Positions 6,996 through 14,709 of a DNA stretch of 21,257 bases are shown piece by piece. Numbering within the stretch: position 1 is the first letter of the stretch; the number at the start of each line of letters is the position of its first letter. The notes beneath the pieces were generated by a model. That model saw nothing but the letters and a program-made list of their open reading frames with translations, did no database searches and was not told the DNA's origin. The position numbers and the translations under genes are program-made. Source of the DNA: CBDTYW01 sp965364735 (lineage in GTDB: Bacteria > Actinomycetota > Nitriliruptoria > Nitriliruptorales > Nitriliruptoraceae); contig CBDTYW010000026.1 in the NCBI GenBank assembly GCA_965364735.1, positions 1-21,257 on the forward strand. Direction: 5' to 3'.

Positions 6996-7619
6996 TCAGC
7001 GCTGGTCCCGACCGACCACGATGTGCAGGTCGACGCTCGAGCTCAGGTTGTCGGGCTTGGGCTCCACGACCGTGAAGCGAAAGCGATCCGCGACGGCCTT
7101 CCCGGCGTCCGCGTGGTCGCCGACGTAGAAGACGGTCGTCTTCTCGTAGACCTTGATGGCCTTGTTGACCACGACCACCTTGTATCCAGCGTCGCTGAGG
7201 GCGCCCGCGACAGCCTTGGCGGCCTTCCCGTTGTCGTCCAGCACGGCGTCGAGGACCTGGATCGAGATCTTCGCGGCGGCAGCACGATCGGGCGTCTCGA
7301 CCGCGGTGGACGGGCTCGCCTCAGCGGGCTCGGGGGACGCCGTCCCGCTCGCGGAAGGCGCTCCCTCCTTCGGCTCGACGACGACCGGGGCCGTCGTCCC
7401 GGGGTCGGTGCTGCCCGGTCCCGCGGCCGGGTCGCTCGCGTCGGGGGTCTCCACCTGTGTCGTCCCGAGACCGTTGGCGACGGTCGGCACGGAGGCATCG
7501 TCACCGCGAACTCCGCCGACAGCCCAGAACAGCAGGGTCGTCACGAGGACGAGGCCCACCGCGCCCGTGGCCATGGGCTTGACCGCCTCAGCGGTCGGAC
7601 GTTCCGTCGTGGTCGTCAC
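6996..7619 (-). CDS. Membrane-anchored LytR_C domain protein (VirR/Rv0431-like)
   Basis: This 207-residue protein has a short cytoplasmic N-terminus, one membrane helix at about 17-36, a Pro/Ser/Thr/Ala-rich linker to about residue 112 and a C-terminal LytR_C domain (PF13399) at about 115-202, beginning ISIQVLDAVLDDNGKAAKAV. The domain is found alone or behind LytR-CpsA-Psr enzymes in cell-envelope proteins; its exact role is not settled. The GTG start at 7619 has AGGAG seven nt upstream. It follows the DUF3263 gene by 24 nt, the same pairing as Mycobacterium tuberculosis Rv0430-Rv0431, where Rv0431 (VirR) affects envelope integrity and vesicle release. I infer an envelope role here from that parallel. 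Confidence 0.78.
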   Translation of the reverse strand: MTTTTERPTAEAVKPMATGAVGLVLVTTLLFWAVGGVRGDDASVPTVANGLGTTQVETPDASDPAAGPGSTDPGTTAPVVVEPKEGAPSASGTASPEPAEASPSTAVETPDRAAAAKISIQVLDAVLDDNGKAAKAVAGALSDAGYKVVVVNKAIKVYEKTTVFYVGDHADAGKAVADRFRFTVVEPKPDNLSSSVDLHIVVGRDQR

Positions 7620-7643
7620 GGCGATCTCCTCTGGTGGTGCGGT

Positions 7644-7901
7644 TCAGCGGGCGCGGCGGTGCTCGGCGCCGTTCGCACGCGAGCTGCGGAGGCGCCGCAG
7701 GCGCTTCACGAGCATCGGGTCCTGCGCAAGCGCACGCTCGTCGTCGATCAGGTCGTTCAGCCGGCGGTAGTACGACGTCGGCGAGCACCCGAAGTGCTCC
7801 TGGATCGACGCTTCCTTCTGGCCCGCGTATCGCCACCACTCACGCTCGAACTGCAGCAGTGCTGCCTCATCCGTGGTCAGCGCGGTGTCGGTGTCGAGCA
7901 C
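7644..7901 (-). CDS. DUF3263 domain protein, small putative DNA-binding protein
   Basis: This 85-residue protein matches the actinobacterial DUF3263 family, with the hallmark stretches FEREWWRYAGQKEASI and DPMLVKRLRRLRSSR. The middle segment SPTSYYRRLNDLI looks like a helix-turn-helix recognition helix, so a DNA-binding role is plausible but not shown. GTG 7901 was chosen because GAAGGA lies about six nt upstream and the 30 residues before it in frame do not resemble the family; ATG 7991 is the longer alternative. The basic C-terminus (GAEHRRAR) is typical. It heads a two-gene unit with the LytR_C protein and starts about 100 bp downstream of tRNA-Thr. Confidence 0.8.
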   Translation of the reverse strand: MLDTDTALTTDEAALLQFEREWWRYAGQKEASIQEHFGCSPTSYYRRLNDLIDDERALAQDPMLVKRLRRLRSSRANGAEHRRAR

Positions 7902-7919
7902 GTGTGGTCCTTCGAGGTT

Positions 7920-7934
7920 GGCTCGCGACGAGCC
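7920..7934. promoter_or_regulatory. Inverted repeat upstream of the DUF3263 gene
   Basis: GGCTCG-CGA-CGAGCC is a perfect 6-bp inverted repeat with a 3-nt spacer, 18 nt before the GTG at 7901. It could be an operator overlapping the 5' untranslated region or a small hairpin. No function is known. Confidence 0.25.
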
Positions 7935-8003
7935 CTGCGCACGAGGGTCGCACAGGAACCACACTGGTGCAACTACCTGAGGGTGACCCAAAGATCACTT
8001 CGG

Positions 8004-8077
8004 GGCCGAGGACGGGAGTCGAACCCGTGACCGTCCGCTTACAAGGCGGGTGCTCTACCGGACTGAGCTACCTCGGC
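8004..8077 (-). tRNA. trnT: tRNA-Thr (anticodon UGU)
   Basis: A complete 74-nt cloverleaf can be folded. The acceptor arms GCCGAGG and CCTCGGC pair fully, the D stem is GCTC/GAGC, the anticodon loop is CTTGTAA with TGT at 34-36, and the T arm ACGGG-TTCGACT-CCCGT pairs fully. G1-C72 and C2-G71 fit threonine identity. Two oddities: the top anticodon-stem pair 27-43 is a C-A mismatch, and the discriminator base is C. CCA is not encoded. The first 10 nt of the gene overlap the 3' end of the upstream decarboxylase reading frame, whose TAG stop lies in the tRNA. Confidence 0.93.
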
Positions 8078-9648
8078 GAGGGGGAGACGGTAGCGCCGAC
8101 GCTCGCCCTGACGTCGTCACGTGAGGTGGCAACCGTGCCAGTCGCGACACCGCACCGGCCGAGGCCGGGTGCTGTGGCTTCGTGAACAGCGATCGCCTCG
8201 ACGTGCTCGTCGGTGTCGACGGCCGCCACGCGCCCTGCCGCGTCGAGGCTGACCACGAGGTCCTGCGCCTGACCGAAGCGATGCCCCTCCGCCGCTCGGA
8301 AGTGCATCGAGTAGCCGGCCGTGTTGACGAAGACGAGCAGATCGCCGACCTCGGGCATGTGCGGGAGCGGAATGCGTCGCCGCAGGAGCAGGTCGCCCTC
8401 CGTGCAGTAGGCACCGGTGAGGTAGGCCGAGACGCCCTCGGTCGGCGCTGCCGGATCGGCTCCCTGACCAGTGCTGATCAGGATCGGGTCGACGAGGATG
8501 TCGGCGCTCGAGGAACCGTGCTGGGTTCCGTTCATCTCCACGCCGATCAGCAGGTCGTCGTTGCGGTCGCGCTTGCGATGGATGATCCGGCCGACGGTCG
8601 CGCCGACGCCGTCCAGCAGCGCTCGACCCGGCTCCAACCGCAGCTGGATCCCGCTCCTCCGCAGACGCTCGGCAGCAGACCGTCCGCTCGCGTCCGTCGT
8701 GGTCAGCACGTCGTCGAGGAACAGCGGCCCCGGTCGGGGATCGGCGAACGGGTAGACCTTGGGCTCGCCGGTGACCTGCCCGTCCACGACTTCGAGACCG
8801 AGGCCGTCACCGCCGAAGGTCAGCGGCGACCGTTCGCCCCGCAGCGCTCGACGCAGCTCGGCCCAGAAGGTCTCGAGCTGCGCATCATCCTCGAGGTAGC
8901 GCACCCGCAGACCTCCGCCGATGTCGATGGACGTGATGTCGACTCCCGTGGCCCCGAGCTCGTCCGTGAGGTCGAGACACTGATGCAGGGCTTCGGCGCG
9001 CTGGGCGGTGGAGTACCCGTCGAGGTGGAAGTGCAGGCCCGAAGGGCGCAGCGTGGGTCCGAGCTCGTCCTGGACGAACCGCACGGCGTCGGCGAGGTCA
9101 ACCCCGAATCGGGAGTAGCCGACGTTCCCGCCGTGGGTGAAGCCGCTGACCCGCAGCGCGATGACCGGTTCCCGTGGAGCGTCAGCGGCGAGCGCGTGCA
9201 CCGCCGCAGCCTCATCAGCGTTGTCAACGACGATGATCGCGCCGACCTCGAGCGCTCGACGCAGCAACGCAGCCGGCTTGACGGCCGCGGTCACGACGAG
9301 GCGGCTCCCGGGCAGCCCGAGCGCGATGCTCTCGTTGAGCTCGGTCAGGCTGGCGGTGTCCACCCCGGCGCCCGCGGCGCTCGCGGCGGCGACCAGCGCC
9401 CGGGAACGGTTGGCCTTGCGGGCGTAACACACCATCACGTCCAGATGGTGGCGCTCAGCGACCCCTCGCAGCGCGGCATGGTTCTCGACCAGCGGAGCGG
9501 CACACAGCAGGTTGATGGGCGAGCCGTGCAGCTCAACCAAGGACGACAGTCGTTCGCGGTCCTCGAGCATGCGGTCCAGCCACGGCCTGCGGCGCCCGGT
9601 CAGCTCAGGAACGGCGTCGTTCGCGACGCCATCACCGTGTGCTGTCAT
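8068..9648 (-). CDS. Fold-III PLP-dependent decarboxylase (Y4yA/SbnH-like)
   Basis: This 526-residue enzyme belongs to the alanine racemase-fold PLP decarboxylases (diaminopimelate/ornithine decarboxylase group) and resembles Y4yA-type and SbnH-type proteins. The PLP lysine is Lys78 in YARKAN. The fold is also marked by HFHLDGYS (206-213), the phosphate-binding GGG at 244-246 and EPGR at 339-342. The dimer-interface motif CTEGD supplies Cys415 and Asp419, and Tyr446 sits in NTAGYSMHF. ATG 9648 overlaps the TGA of the FAD gene (ATGA), indicating translational coupling. About 55 residues past the core form an Ala/Thr/Val-rich tail whose TAG stop lies inside tRNA-Thr. Likely substrates are 2,3-diaminopropionate or a derivative, by analogy with SbnH and from its SbnA neighbour; this is inference. 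Confidence 0.85.
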   Translation of the reverse strand: MTAHGDGVANDAVPELTGRRRPWLDRMLEDRERLSSLVELHGSPINLLCAAPLVENHAALRGVAERHHLDVMVCYARKANRSRALVAAASAAGAGVDTASLTELNESIALGLPGSRLVVTAAVKPAALLRRALEVGAIIVVDNADEAAAVHALAADAPREPVIALRVSGFTHGGNVGYSRFGVDLADAVRFVQDELGPTLRPSGLHFHLDGYSTAQRAEALHQCLDLTDELGATGVDITSIDIGGGLRVRYLEDDAQLETFWAELRRALRGERSPLTFGGDGLGLEVVDGQVTGEPKVYPFADPRPGPLFLDDVLTTTDASGRSAAERLRRSGIQLRLEPGRALLDGVGATVGRIIHRKRDRNDDLLIGVEMNGTQHGSSSADILVDPILISTGQGADPAAPTEGVSAYLTGAYCTEGDLLLRRRIPLPHMPEVGDLLVFVNTAGYSMHFRAAEGHRFGQAQDLVVSLDAAGRVAAVDTDEHVEAIAVHEATAPGLGRCGVATGTVATSRDDVRASVGATVSPSPR

Positions 9649-11489
9649 GTTGCACCAACCTTCACGGGTGTAGCGAGCCTGGCGGCGTCCTGCGCCACCT
9701 GCGCGGCCCATCCGCTGGCGACGTCGTTGCGGCTCCGATTCAGGGCGTCGTTGTCGTAGCGGGCGCCCTCGGTCGGGGTCCCCGTGGCGAACAGCCCGCG
9801 GACCGGCAGTCCGTCACGGTCGAGGAGCTGGCCCGAGCCGGCGACGAGCGCGACGCCGCCCGGCGTGAACGGCTCCTGATCACGGCCTCGCACGATGTGC
9901 GTCGTCAGCTCACCACGTTCGCGCAGATGGCGGATCAGCGGCGACGCATCGCGGCGCACGTCGGTCGGCACAATCCTCGCGTCGACGAGAGCCTGCACGT
10001 GCTGCTGGGCGCCAGTCACGGACGAGGTCAGCAGGTAGCCACCCCGCTCGGCCTCGGCACGGCCGCCAGGTCCGAGGGTCATCGTGATCAGGCCAGCGTC
10101 GATCAGGCCGAGCAGCTTCTCGCCGCTGGCGATCGGCGGGCCGAACGCCACACGTGCGAGGCGTGGGTGGTGCACGGAGAGGAAGCGATGATGTGATTCG
10201 GGCGTCGCGCCACCGTCGGCCAGCGCGGCGCGGAAGACGTCGCTGGCGCTGCGCCACACCGCAGCTGCGGCGAGCAACGGGCTCTCCTGCTCGCCGCGGC
10301 GCGCCTCGACCAGGGCGTCGGCCAGCCAGCGTCGCGTGCGCCGCTCGTACGAAGCAGGGGTTCGTGGCGGATCCTCACCGAACGGATCGAGAAGGTCGGA
10401 CGGCCGGAAGGGCCGCGTGCCCGGGTGACGGTCGTGGTGCGCCAGCAGCAGCGAGCGCAGCTCCGACGCCGAGGGTGGGTCGTCGGCGTCGAGCCCGAGC
10501 AGCACGCGTGCGTGGGCCCAGACGAGCTCGGCGTGCAGCAGCGGCATCAGGTCGGCGTCGATGTCGACCTTGGCGTCTGGTGCGCGTGCTCGGACCGCAG
10601 CGAGCGCCGCAGGTGTGCAGTGCACGAGCGGTGCGTCGTCGCTGCGGTCGAGGGGCCGCGGCAGCATGGGCAGTCCGGACCGCGACAGCGGTACGAGCAC
10701 GGGTTCGTGACCGGACGGCTCGTAGTCGAGTCCACCGGTGCGGCCGGCACGCCGACGGAAGCGGCCGCCGCGCCCCTCGCTGCAGGCCAGCGCAACGTCC
10801 GTGAACGTGAGCCCAAGCCCGACGACCCCGACCGGCTGGCCTCTGGGCAGCTTCGCGAGCATCTCGTCGACGGGATACGCATGCGGCACGTGGACCGCAC
10901 CATCGTCGTTGGCCGCGACCCGGCGCCATGCGGCCTGCTCAGGCGACGGCTCCAGCGTGGGGTGGCCGGTCGCGAGCAGCACGTGATCGTGTGGGCCATC
11001 CAGCGTTCGTGTGCCCTCTGAGCCGCGCACCATGACGGCACGACGGGGGCCTGGCCCGACGTCCTCGACCTCAGCGTGGTGCACGGCCACGGTGACCCCC
11101 GACGGAACGCTGTCGAGCACCTGTGCGAACGCAGCCTGCAGGTACCGCCCGACCACGGCACGCGGCACCGCGTCGGCGGTCGACAACGGCAGCTGCCGGC
11201 CAGACCATCCGCAGAGCGTCTGCGGAACAGCGACGCGCACAGGCGCGTACCCGGGGGTTGCGGTCGCCCATGCGTTGATGCTTCCCGCCGGGACGTTGGC
11301 CAGCAGGTAGCCCGGCTGTGCCGGGTCGTACACGGGGCCTGAACCAGGCATCCCCGATCGCTCGATGACGTCGATGTGGACCTGCGCCCGATGTGCGGGC
11401 TGCGCGAGCTCGGCGATGAGCCGCTCCAGCGCGTACGTGCCCTTGGGGCCAGCCCCGACGATGGCGACGCGCAGCGGTGCGGCGGTCAT
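9645..11489 (-). CDS. FAD/NAD(P)-binding oxidoreductase (NAD_binding_9 type)
   Basis: This 614-residue protein starts with a dinucleotide-binding fold, VAIVGAGPKGTYALERL (8-24). It has the GPVYDP and LLANVPAGSIN stretches typical of the FAD/NAD(P)-binding family PF13454, an ATGHP motif at 173-177 and a second nucleotide site GVVGLGLTFTD (221-231). The C-terminal part ends with a motif like GLFATGTPTEGARYDNDAL, a usual FAD-closing segment. The family includes N-hydroxylase-like and oxidoreductase proteins of mostly unknown reaction. It is the middle gene of a three-gene operon, overlapping sbnA by ATGA at 11486-11489 and the decarboxylase by ATGA at 9645-9648. Its position suggests it may oxidise the SbnA product in place of SbnB, or hydroxylate an amine; neither is shown. 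Confidence 0.8.
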   Translation of the reverse strand: MTAAPLRVAIVGAGPKGTYALERLIAELAQPAHRAQVHIDVIERSGMPGSGPVYDPAQPGYLLANVPAGSINAWATATPGYAPVRVAVPQTLCGWSGRQLPLSTADAVPRAVVGRYLQAAFAQVLDSVPSGVTVAVHHAEVEDVGPGPRRAVMVRGSEGTRTLDGPHDHVLLATGHPTLEPSPEQAAWRRVAANDDGAVHVPHAYPVDEMLAKLPRGQPVGVVGLGLTFTDVALACSEGRGGRFRRRAGRTGGLDYEPSGHEPVLVPLSRSGLPMLPRPLDRSDDAPLVHCTPAALAAVRARAPDAKVDIDADLMPLLHAELVWAHARVLLGLDADDPPSASELRSLLLAHHDRHPGTRPFRPSDLLDPFGEDPPRTPASYERRTRRWLADALVEARRGEQESPLLAAAAVWRSASDVFRAALADGGATPESHHRFLSVHHPRLARVAFGPPIASGEKLLGLIDAGLITMTLGPGGRAEAERGGYLLTSSVTGAQQHVQALVDARIVPTDVRRDASPLIRHLRERGELTTHIVRGRDQEPFTPGGVALVAGSGQLLDRDGLPVRGLFATGTPTEGARYDNDALNRSRNDVASGWAAQVAQDAARLATPVKVGAT

Positions 11490-12490
11490 GAGGCGCCGTC
11501 TGACAGATCGACGCCAAGGGTGTTCAGCACCCAGTCGTCGTCGTACACCGTGTCGAGGTAGCGGTCCCCGCGGTCGCTGAGCAGCAGCGCGACGACCGAG
11601 CCAGGGGTCAGCTCAGGCGCAATCTCGTCGAGGGCGGCCATGACCGCCCCGGCGGACGCGCCCGCGAGCACACCCTCGAGGTCCAGCAGCCTGCGCGCCC
11701 CGAGGACGGCGTGGATGTCGTCGACCGCCACGACCTGGTCCGCGTGTTCCGGGCGCAGCAGATCAGACGTTCGCGCAGAGCCGTGCCCTGGCAGGTGGCG
11801 CGGACCGGCTGCCCCGCCGAAGATCCTGCTGCCGACGGCGTCGACGGCCACCACGCGGGTGGCCGCGTTGATCTCGTGCAGATGGTCGGCGAGGCCAGCG
11901 AGCGTTCCGCCGGTGCCGGTGGCAGCGAGCATCACGTCCGGCGCACGGCCGAGTGAGGAGACGATCTCGTGCATCGTCGCGCGGTGAGCGCGGGGGACCT
12001 CGTCGCTCGCGTACTGGTTGGGCCAGAAGGTGTTCGGTGCAGCAGCCAGCTCGGCCACCCGCGCAAGCCGAGCTGTCAGGTTGCTCCCCTGTGCGTCGGG
12101 CTCGTCGACGACCTCGACCTCGGCGCCGTAGACCCGCAGCAGCTTGCGGGTGTGCACGTTGCTGTCCGGGTCGACGACCGCCCGGAACCGGAGGCCGGAC
12201 GCGCGACACACCTGCGCCAGCGCCACCGCCATGTTGCCGGAGCTGGACTCGACCACGAGGTCGCCCGGCTGCAGGCGCCCGTCGATGACAGCCTCTCCGA
12301 CGATGCGAAGCGCGACGCGGTCCTTGACGCTGCCCCCGGGGTTGCTCCCCTCGAGCTTTGCCCACACGTCGAGGCCGAGGCGCGTCGAAACCCGGCCGAG
12401 GCGCACCAGCGGAGTGTGGCCAACCGCAGCGAACACGGCGGGCTCAGTGATGACCGTGGCTGCGGCTGGGCAGATCGTAGACAGAAGCAC
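11486..12490 (-). CDS. sbnA: SbnA-like 2,3-diaminopropionate biosynthesis protein
   Basis: This 334-residue fold-II PLP enzyme matches SbnA, which joins O-phospho-L-serine and L-glutamate to N-(2-amino-2-carboxyethyl)-L-glutamate. The PLP lysine is Lys56 in GGSVKDR and the substrate loop is SSSGN (82-86). Several stretches agree with what I recall of Staphylococcus aureus SbnA rather than with cysteine synthases: VVDP, EEPDA-type VDEPDA, WPNQYAS, VAVDAVGSRIFGG, LPGHGSAR and LLSDRGDRYLDTVYDD. GTG 12490 is preferred because GGAGG lies five nt upstream; ATG 12535 would add 15 unrelated residues without a ribosome binding site. It leads the operon with the FAD protein and the PLP decarboxylase. 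SbnB, the usual next enzyme, is not present. Confidence 0.87.
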   Translation of the reverse strand: MLLSTICPAAATVITEPAVFAAVGHTPLVRLGRVSTRLGLDVWAKLEGSNPGGSVKDRVALRIVGEAVIDGRLQPGDLVVESSSGNMAVALAQVCRASGLRFRAVVDPDSNVHTRKLLRVYGAEVEVVDEPDAQGSNLTARLARVAELAAAPNTFWPNQYASDEVPRAHRATMHEIVSSLGRAPDVMLAATGTGGTLAGLADHLHEINAATRVVAVDAVGSRIFGGAAGPRHLPGHGSARTSDLLRPEHADQVVAVDDIHAVLGARRLLDLEGVLAGASAGAVMAALDEIAPELTPGSVVALLLSDRGDRYLDTVYDDDWVLNTLGVDLSDGAS

Positions 12491-12535
12491 GCGCACCTCC
12501 AGGACGATGCCTTCACCATGCCACGCAGCCCGCAT

Positions 12536-12607
12536 CGTCAGACCACATGGCGAGAAGGCGAGAACGGGAGTGGAACCCCGTCAGGCGCTCCGACGACGTC
12601 AGACCAC
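12536..12607. repeat. 11-nt direct repeats upstream of the sbnA operon
   Basis: CGTCAGACCAC occurs at 12536-12546 and again at 12597-12607, start-to-start distance 61 nt. Both copies lie in the short gap between the S9 peptidase gene and the sbnA operon (the second reaches the peptidase stop to within a few bases). They may be regulator sites or chance repeats. Confidence 0.35.
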
Positions 12608-12609
12608 CA

Positions 12610-14664
12610 TCAGTCGAGGTGACGACCGTGCCAGCCGAGGATCGCGGCGAAGCGCTCGACGCGGTGACGCGGCGTGCCCGACCGCGACATCTCGTGTCCC
12701 TCGCCGGGGAAGCGGAGGAACTCGGCCTGAACGCCCGCCCGACGAAGCAGCGCGAAGTACTGCTCCGCCTGCTCGATCGGGCAGCGCCAGTCCTCCTCGG
12801 AGTGCACGATCAGCGTCGGGGTGCGCACGTCCTTGGCCCGCCACAGCGGCGACGCGACGCGGAGCCGACGGTGTCGCTCATCGGCCTCGACCTGGTCGCC
12901 GGGCAGGTCCGTCGTGCCGTCATCGATCGAGACCCCGAGGTACATCCGGTCGAACACGCGACCGATGTCCGAGGTCCCGCCGAAGGACTCCCACGCAAGG
13001 AGGCCACGCTCCACGACCGCAGACGCCCACGACTGATTGCGTGCGATCAGCGTCGCGGTGGCGAAGCCGCCGTAGGAGCCACCCATCACCCCGCGGCGCG
13101 AGCCGTCGAGGCGCGGATGCCGAGCGAGCGCGGCCGGGACCGCCGCCTCGAGGTCACGCCAGTCCGGCGAGTCCGGCCCTGACCACGTGTCGATCACGCC
13201 CCGGAGCCACGCGGTCCCGGCACCCGCGGAGCCCCGGGGGTTGATGCCGACGACGCCGAAGCCCGCGGACGCGTACACCTGGAACTCGTCGAAGAAGCCG
13301 AACCCGTACATGCCCGCAGGACCGCCGTGGATGTTGAGCAGGACTGGCACCGGGCCGTCGCCCGGCGGCAGGACGACGAACAGGTCGTGCTCGACCTCCG
13401 TCCCATCGGGATCGGTGACGGTGAAGGTGTCATGGTGCAGCGGGAGCAGACCGATCTCTGCTGCGAGGTGGCTGTTGATGGCCGTGACCGTCTCGGGGAC
13501 CATGCTGCCGTCGCGGAGCACGACCAGCTCACCAGGGTTCATCGGCGTGGAGACGACCGCTGCGACGAACCCACCGTCGGACCGCGCAGACCATCCGGTG
13601 ACGGTGAGCTGACCGTCGATCAGCCGCGCTGCGTTCCCCGCGGGGTCGTGACGCTCGAGCCGGACGGTCCCACGGTCCTCCACCGCGAGCAGCATGGCCC
13701 CGTCGTCGAGGTCGACGACGCGCCCACCTGCCACCCCCGTGGAGCGATCCAAGTCCGCGAACGGACCGGTGAGGGTCCCGTCGTCGGCGAGGATCTGGTG
13801 CTGGACGACGTCTGGCCAGGCGAACGTGTCCGCCAGCCCGAGCAGCCACGCGGAGCCATCTGCTCGGTGCCGGATGCTCACCCAGTCTCCCGGGTCCGAA
13901 AGCGCCTCGGGCGCCCCGACGGCGCGGACGTCGTCGATCGCCACCCGGAACGGCTGGACGGCGAGGTCACGTTCTCTGGCGCGGTGCCGCGAGGAGAGCC
14001 ACGCAAGCGCGGTCCCGTCAACCTTCCAGTCGGGACCCGACTCGGAGAACGTGTCGTCACCGTCGGCGAGCCCCGAGACCTGGACGGGCGCGGCGTCGCC
14101 GCGAACGTCACCGTCGAGCACCACGACGAAGACGTTCGTGACCTGGTCGACCAGCCACCCCTCGTCGTCGAACCGGTAGTTCAGGTCCGTGATCCGACGT
14201 GGCGTCCGGGCCCGTTCGGACTCGTCGAGCCCAGCGAGCTCATCGCGCCACCGTGTGCCCTCCACCGCGATGCGGCGCGAGTCCTGGGCCCAAGCGAACT
14301 CCCCGGCACCGAGCGGGAAGTCCGTGAGCTGGACCGTCGCCTCGCCGCCGTCAGCCGCCATCACCACGAGCTGCGGGACGTCCTTCGGCTCGGCGTCCAC
14401 CGTGCGCTCCCCCGGCAGGGGAAGGCGCTCGACGGTGCGCAGGAAGGCGAGCCAGCGTCCGTCCGGCGACCACCGGGGCGAGCCGTCGGTCGGCCCGTGG
14501 GTGAACTGCCGCGCAGCCCCCACGGCGTCCCAGTGCCAGATGGCGCGCTCGTTGCGGTCCCGGTCGACGTCGGCCCGCGTGACGACGAACGCGACCCGTT
14601 CACCGCTCGGGTGCACCTGCGGATCGCTCGGCACCCTGAGCTTCGAGAGGTCGGACGGCTGCAC
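12610..14664 (-). CDS. S9 family prolyl oligopeptidase / acylaminoacyl-peptidase
   Basis: This 684-residue serine peptidase has an N-terminal beta-propeller (about 10-390, with WD/TolB-like blades such as SPRWSPDGRWLAFLR) and a C-terminal alpha/beta hydrolase domain. The catalytic triad is Ser530 in GGSYGG, Asp625 in HSEEDWRCP and His657 in GEGHE. The oxyanion segment IHGGP is at 445-449. Members cleave short peptides or blocked amino ends. No signal peptide is seen, so it is probably cytoplasmic. The GTG start at 14664 is preceded by AGGGA at six nt. It lies 45 bp downstream of sigH and about 120 bp upstream of sbnA on the same strand, so co-transcription with either is possible. Confidence 0.92.
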   Translation of the reverse strand: MQPSDLSKLRVPSDPQVHPSGERVAFVVTRADVDRDRNERAIWHWDAVGAARQFTHGPTDGSPRWSPDGRWLAFLRTVERLPLPGERTVDAEPKDVPQLVVMAADGGEATVQLTDFPLGAGEFAWAQDSRRIAVEGTRWRDELAGLDESERARTPRRITDLNYRFDDEGWLVDQVTNVFVVVLDGDVRGDAAPVQVSGLADGDDTFSESGPDWKVDGTALAWLSSRHRARERDLAVQPFRVAIDDVRAVGAPEALSDPGDWVSIRHRADGSAWLLGLADTFAWPDVVQHQILADDGTLTGPFADLDRSTGVAGGRVVDLDDGAMLLAVEDRGTVRLERHDPAGNAARLIDGQLTVTGWSARSDGGFVAAVVSTPMNPGELVVLRDGSMVPETVTAINSHLAAEIGLLPLHHDTFTVTDPDGTEVEHDLFVVLPPGDGPVPVLLNIHGGPAGMYGFGFFDEFQVYASAGFGVVGINPRGSAGAGTAWLRGVIDTWSGPDSPDWRDLEAAVPAALARHPRLDGSRRGVMGGSYGGFATATLIARNQSWASAVVERGLLAWESFGGTSDIGRVFDRMYLGVSIDDGTTDLPGDQVEADERHRRLRVASPLWRAKDVRTPTLIVHSEEDWRCPIEQAEQYFALLRRAGVQAEFLRFPGEGHEMSRSGTPRHRVERFAAILGWHGRHLD

Positions 14665-14709
14665 GGCGGATCCCTGACGGCGCGGACGTCGTCGGACCCT
14701 ATCGCCGTA

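Noticed and set aside
8004..8077. tRNA read as tRNA-Tyr (GTA) by shifting the anticodon loop
   Set aside because: That register breaks the anticodon stem, and bacterial tRNA-Tyr has a long variable arm, whereas this one has five variable bases. UGU gives a proper loop.
8004..8200. tRNA-Thr as an integration site of a mobile element
   Set aside because: No integrase, no second copy of the tRNA 3' end and no change in base composition are seen around it.
8182..9759. A 525-codon open frame on the plus strand opposite the PLP decarboxylase
   Set aside because: The minus-strand product has all PLP motifs in order; the plus-strand product has none and is low in hydrophobic residues.
11486..12490. 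CysM or ordinary cysteine synthase as partner of cysO
   Set aside because: Motifs such as LPGHGSAR and DRGDRYLDTVY fit SbnA, not CysM, and the gene is about 6 kb from cysO in an operon with a FAD protein and a decarboxylase.
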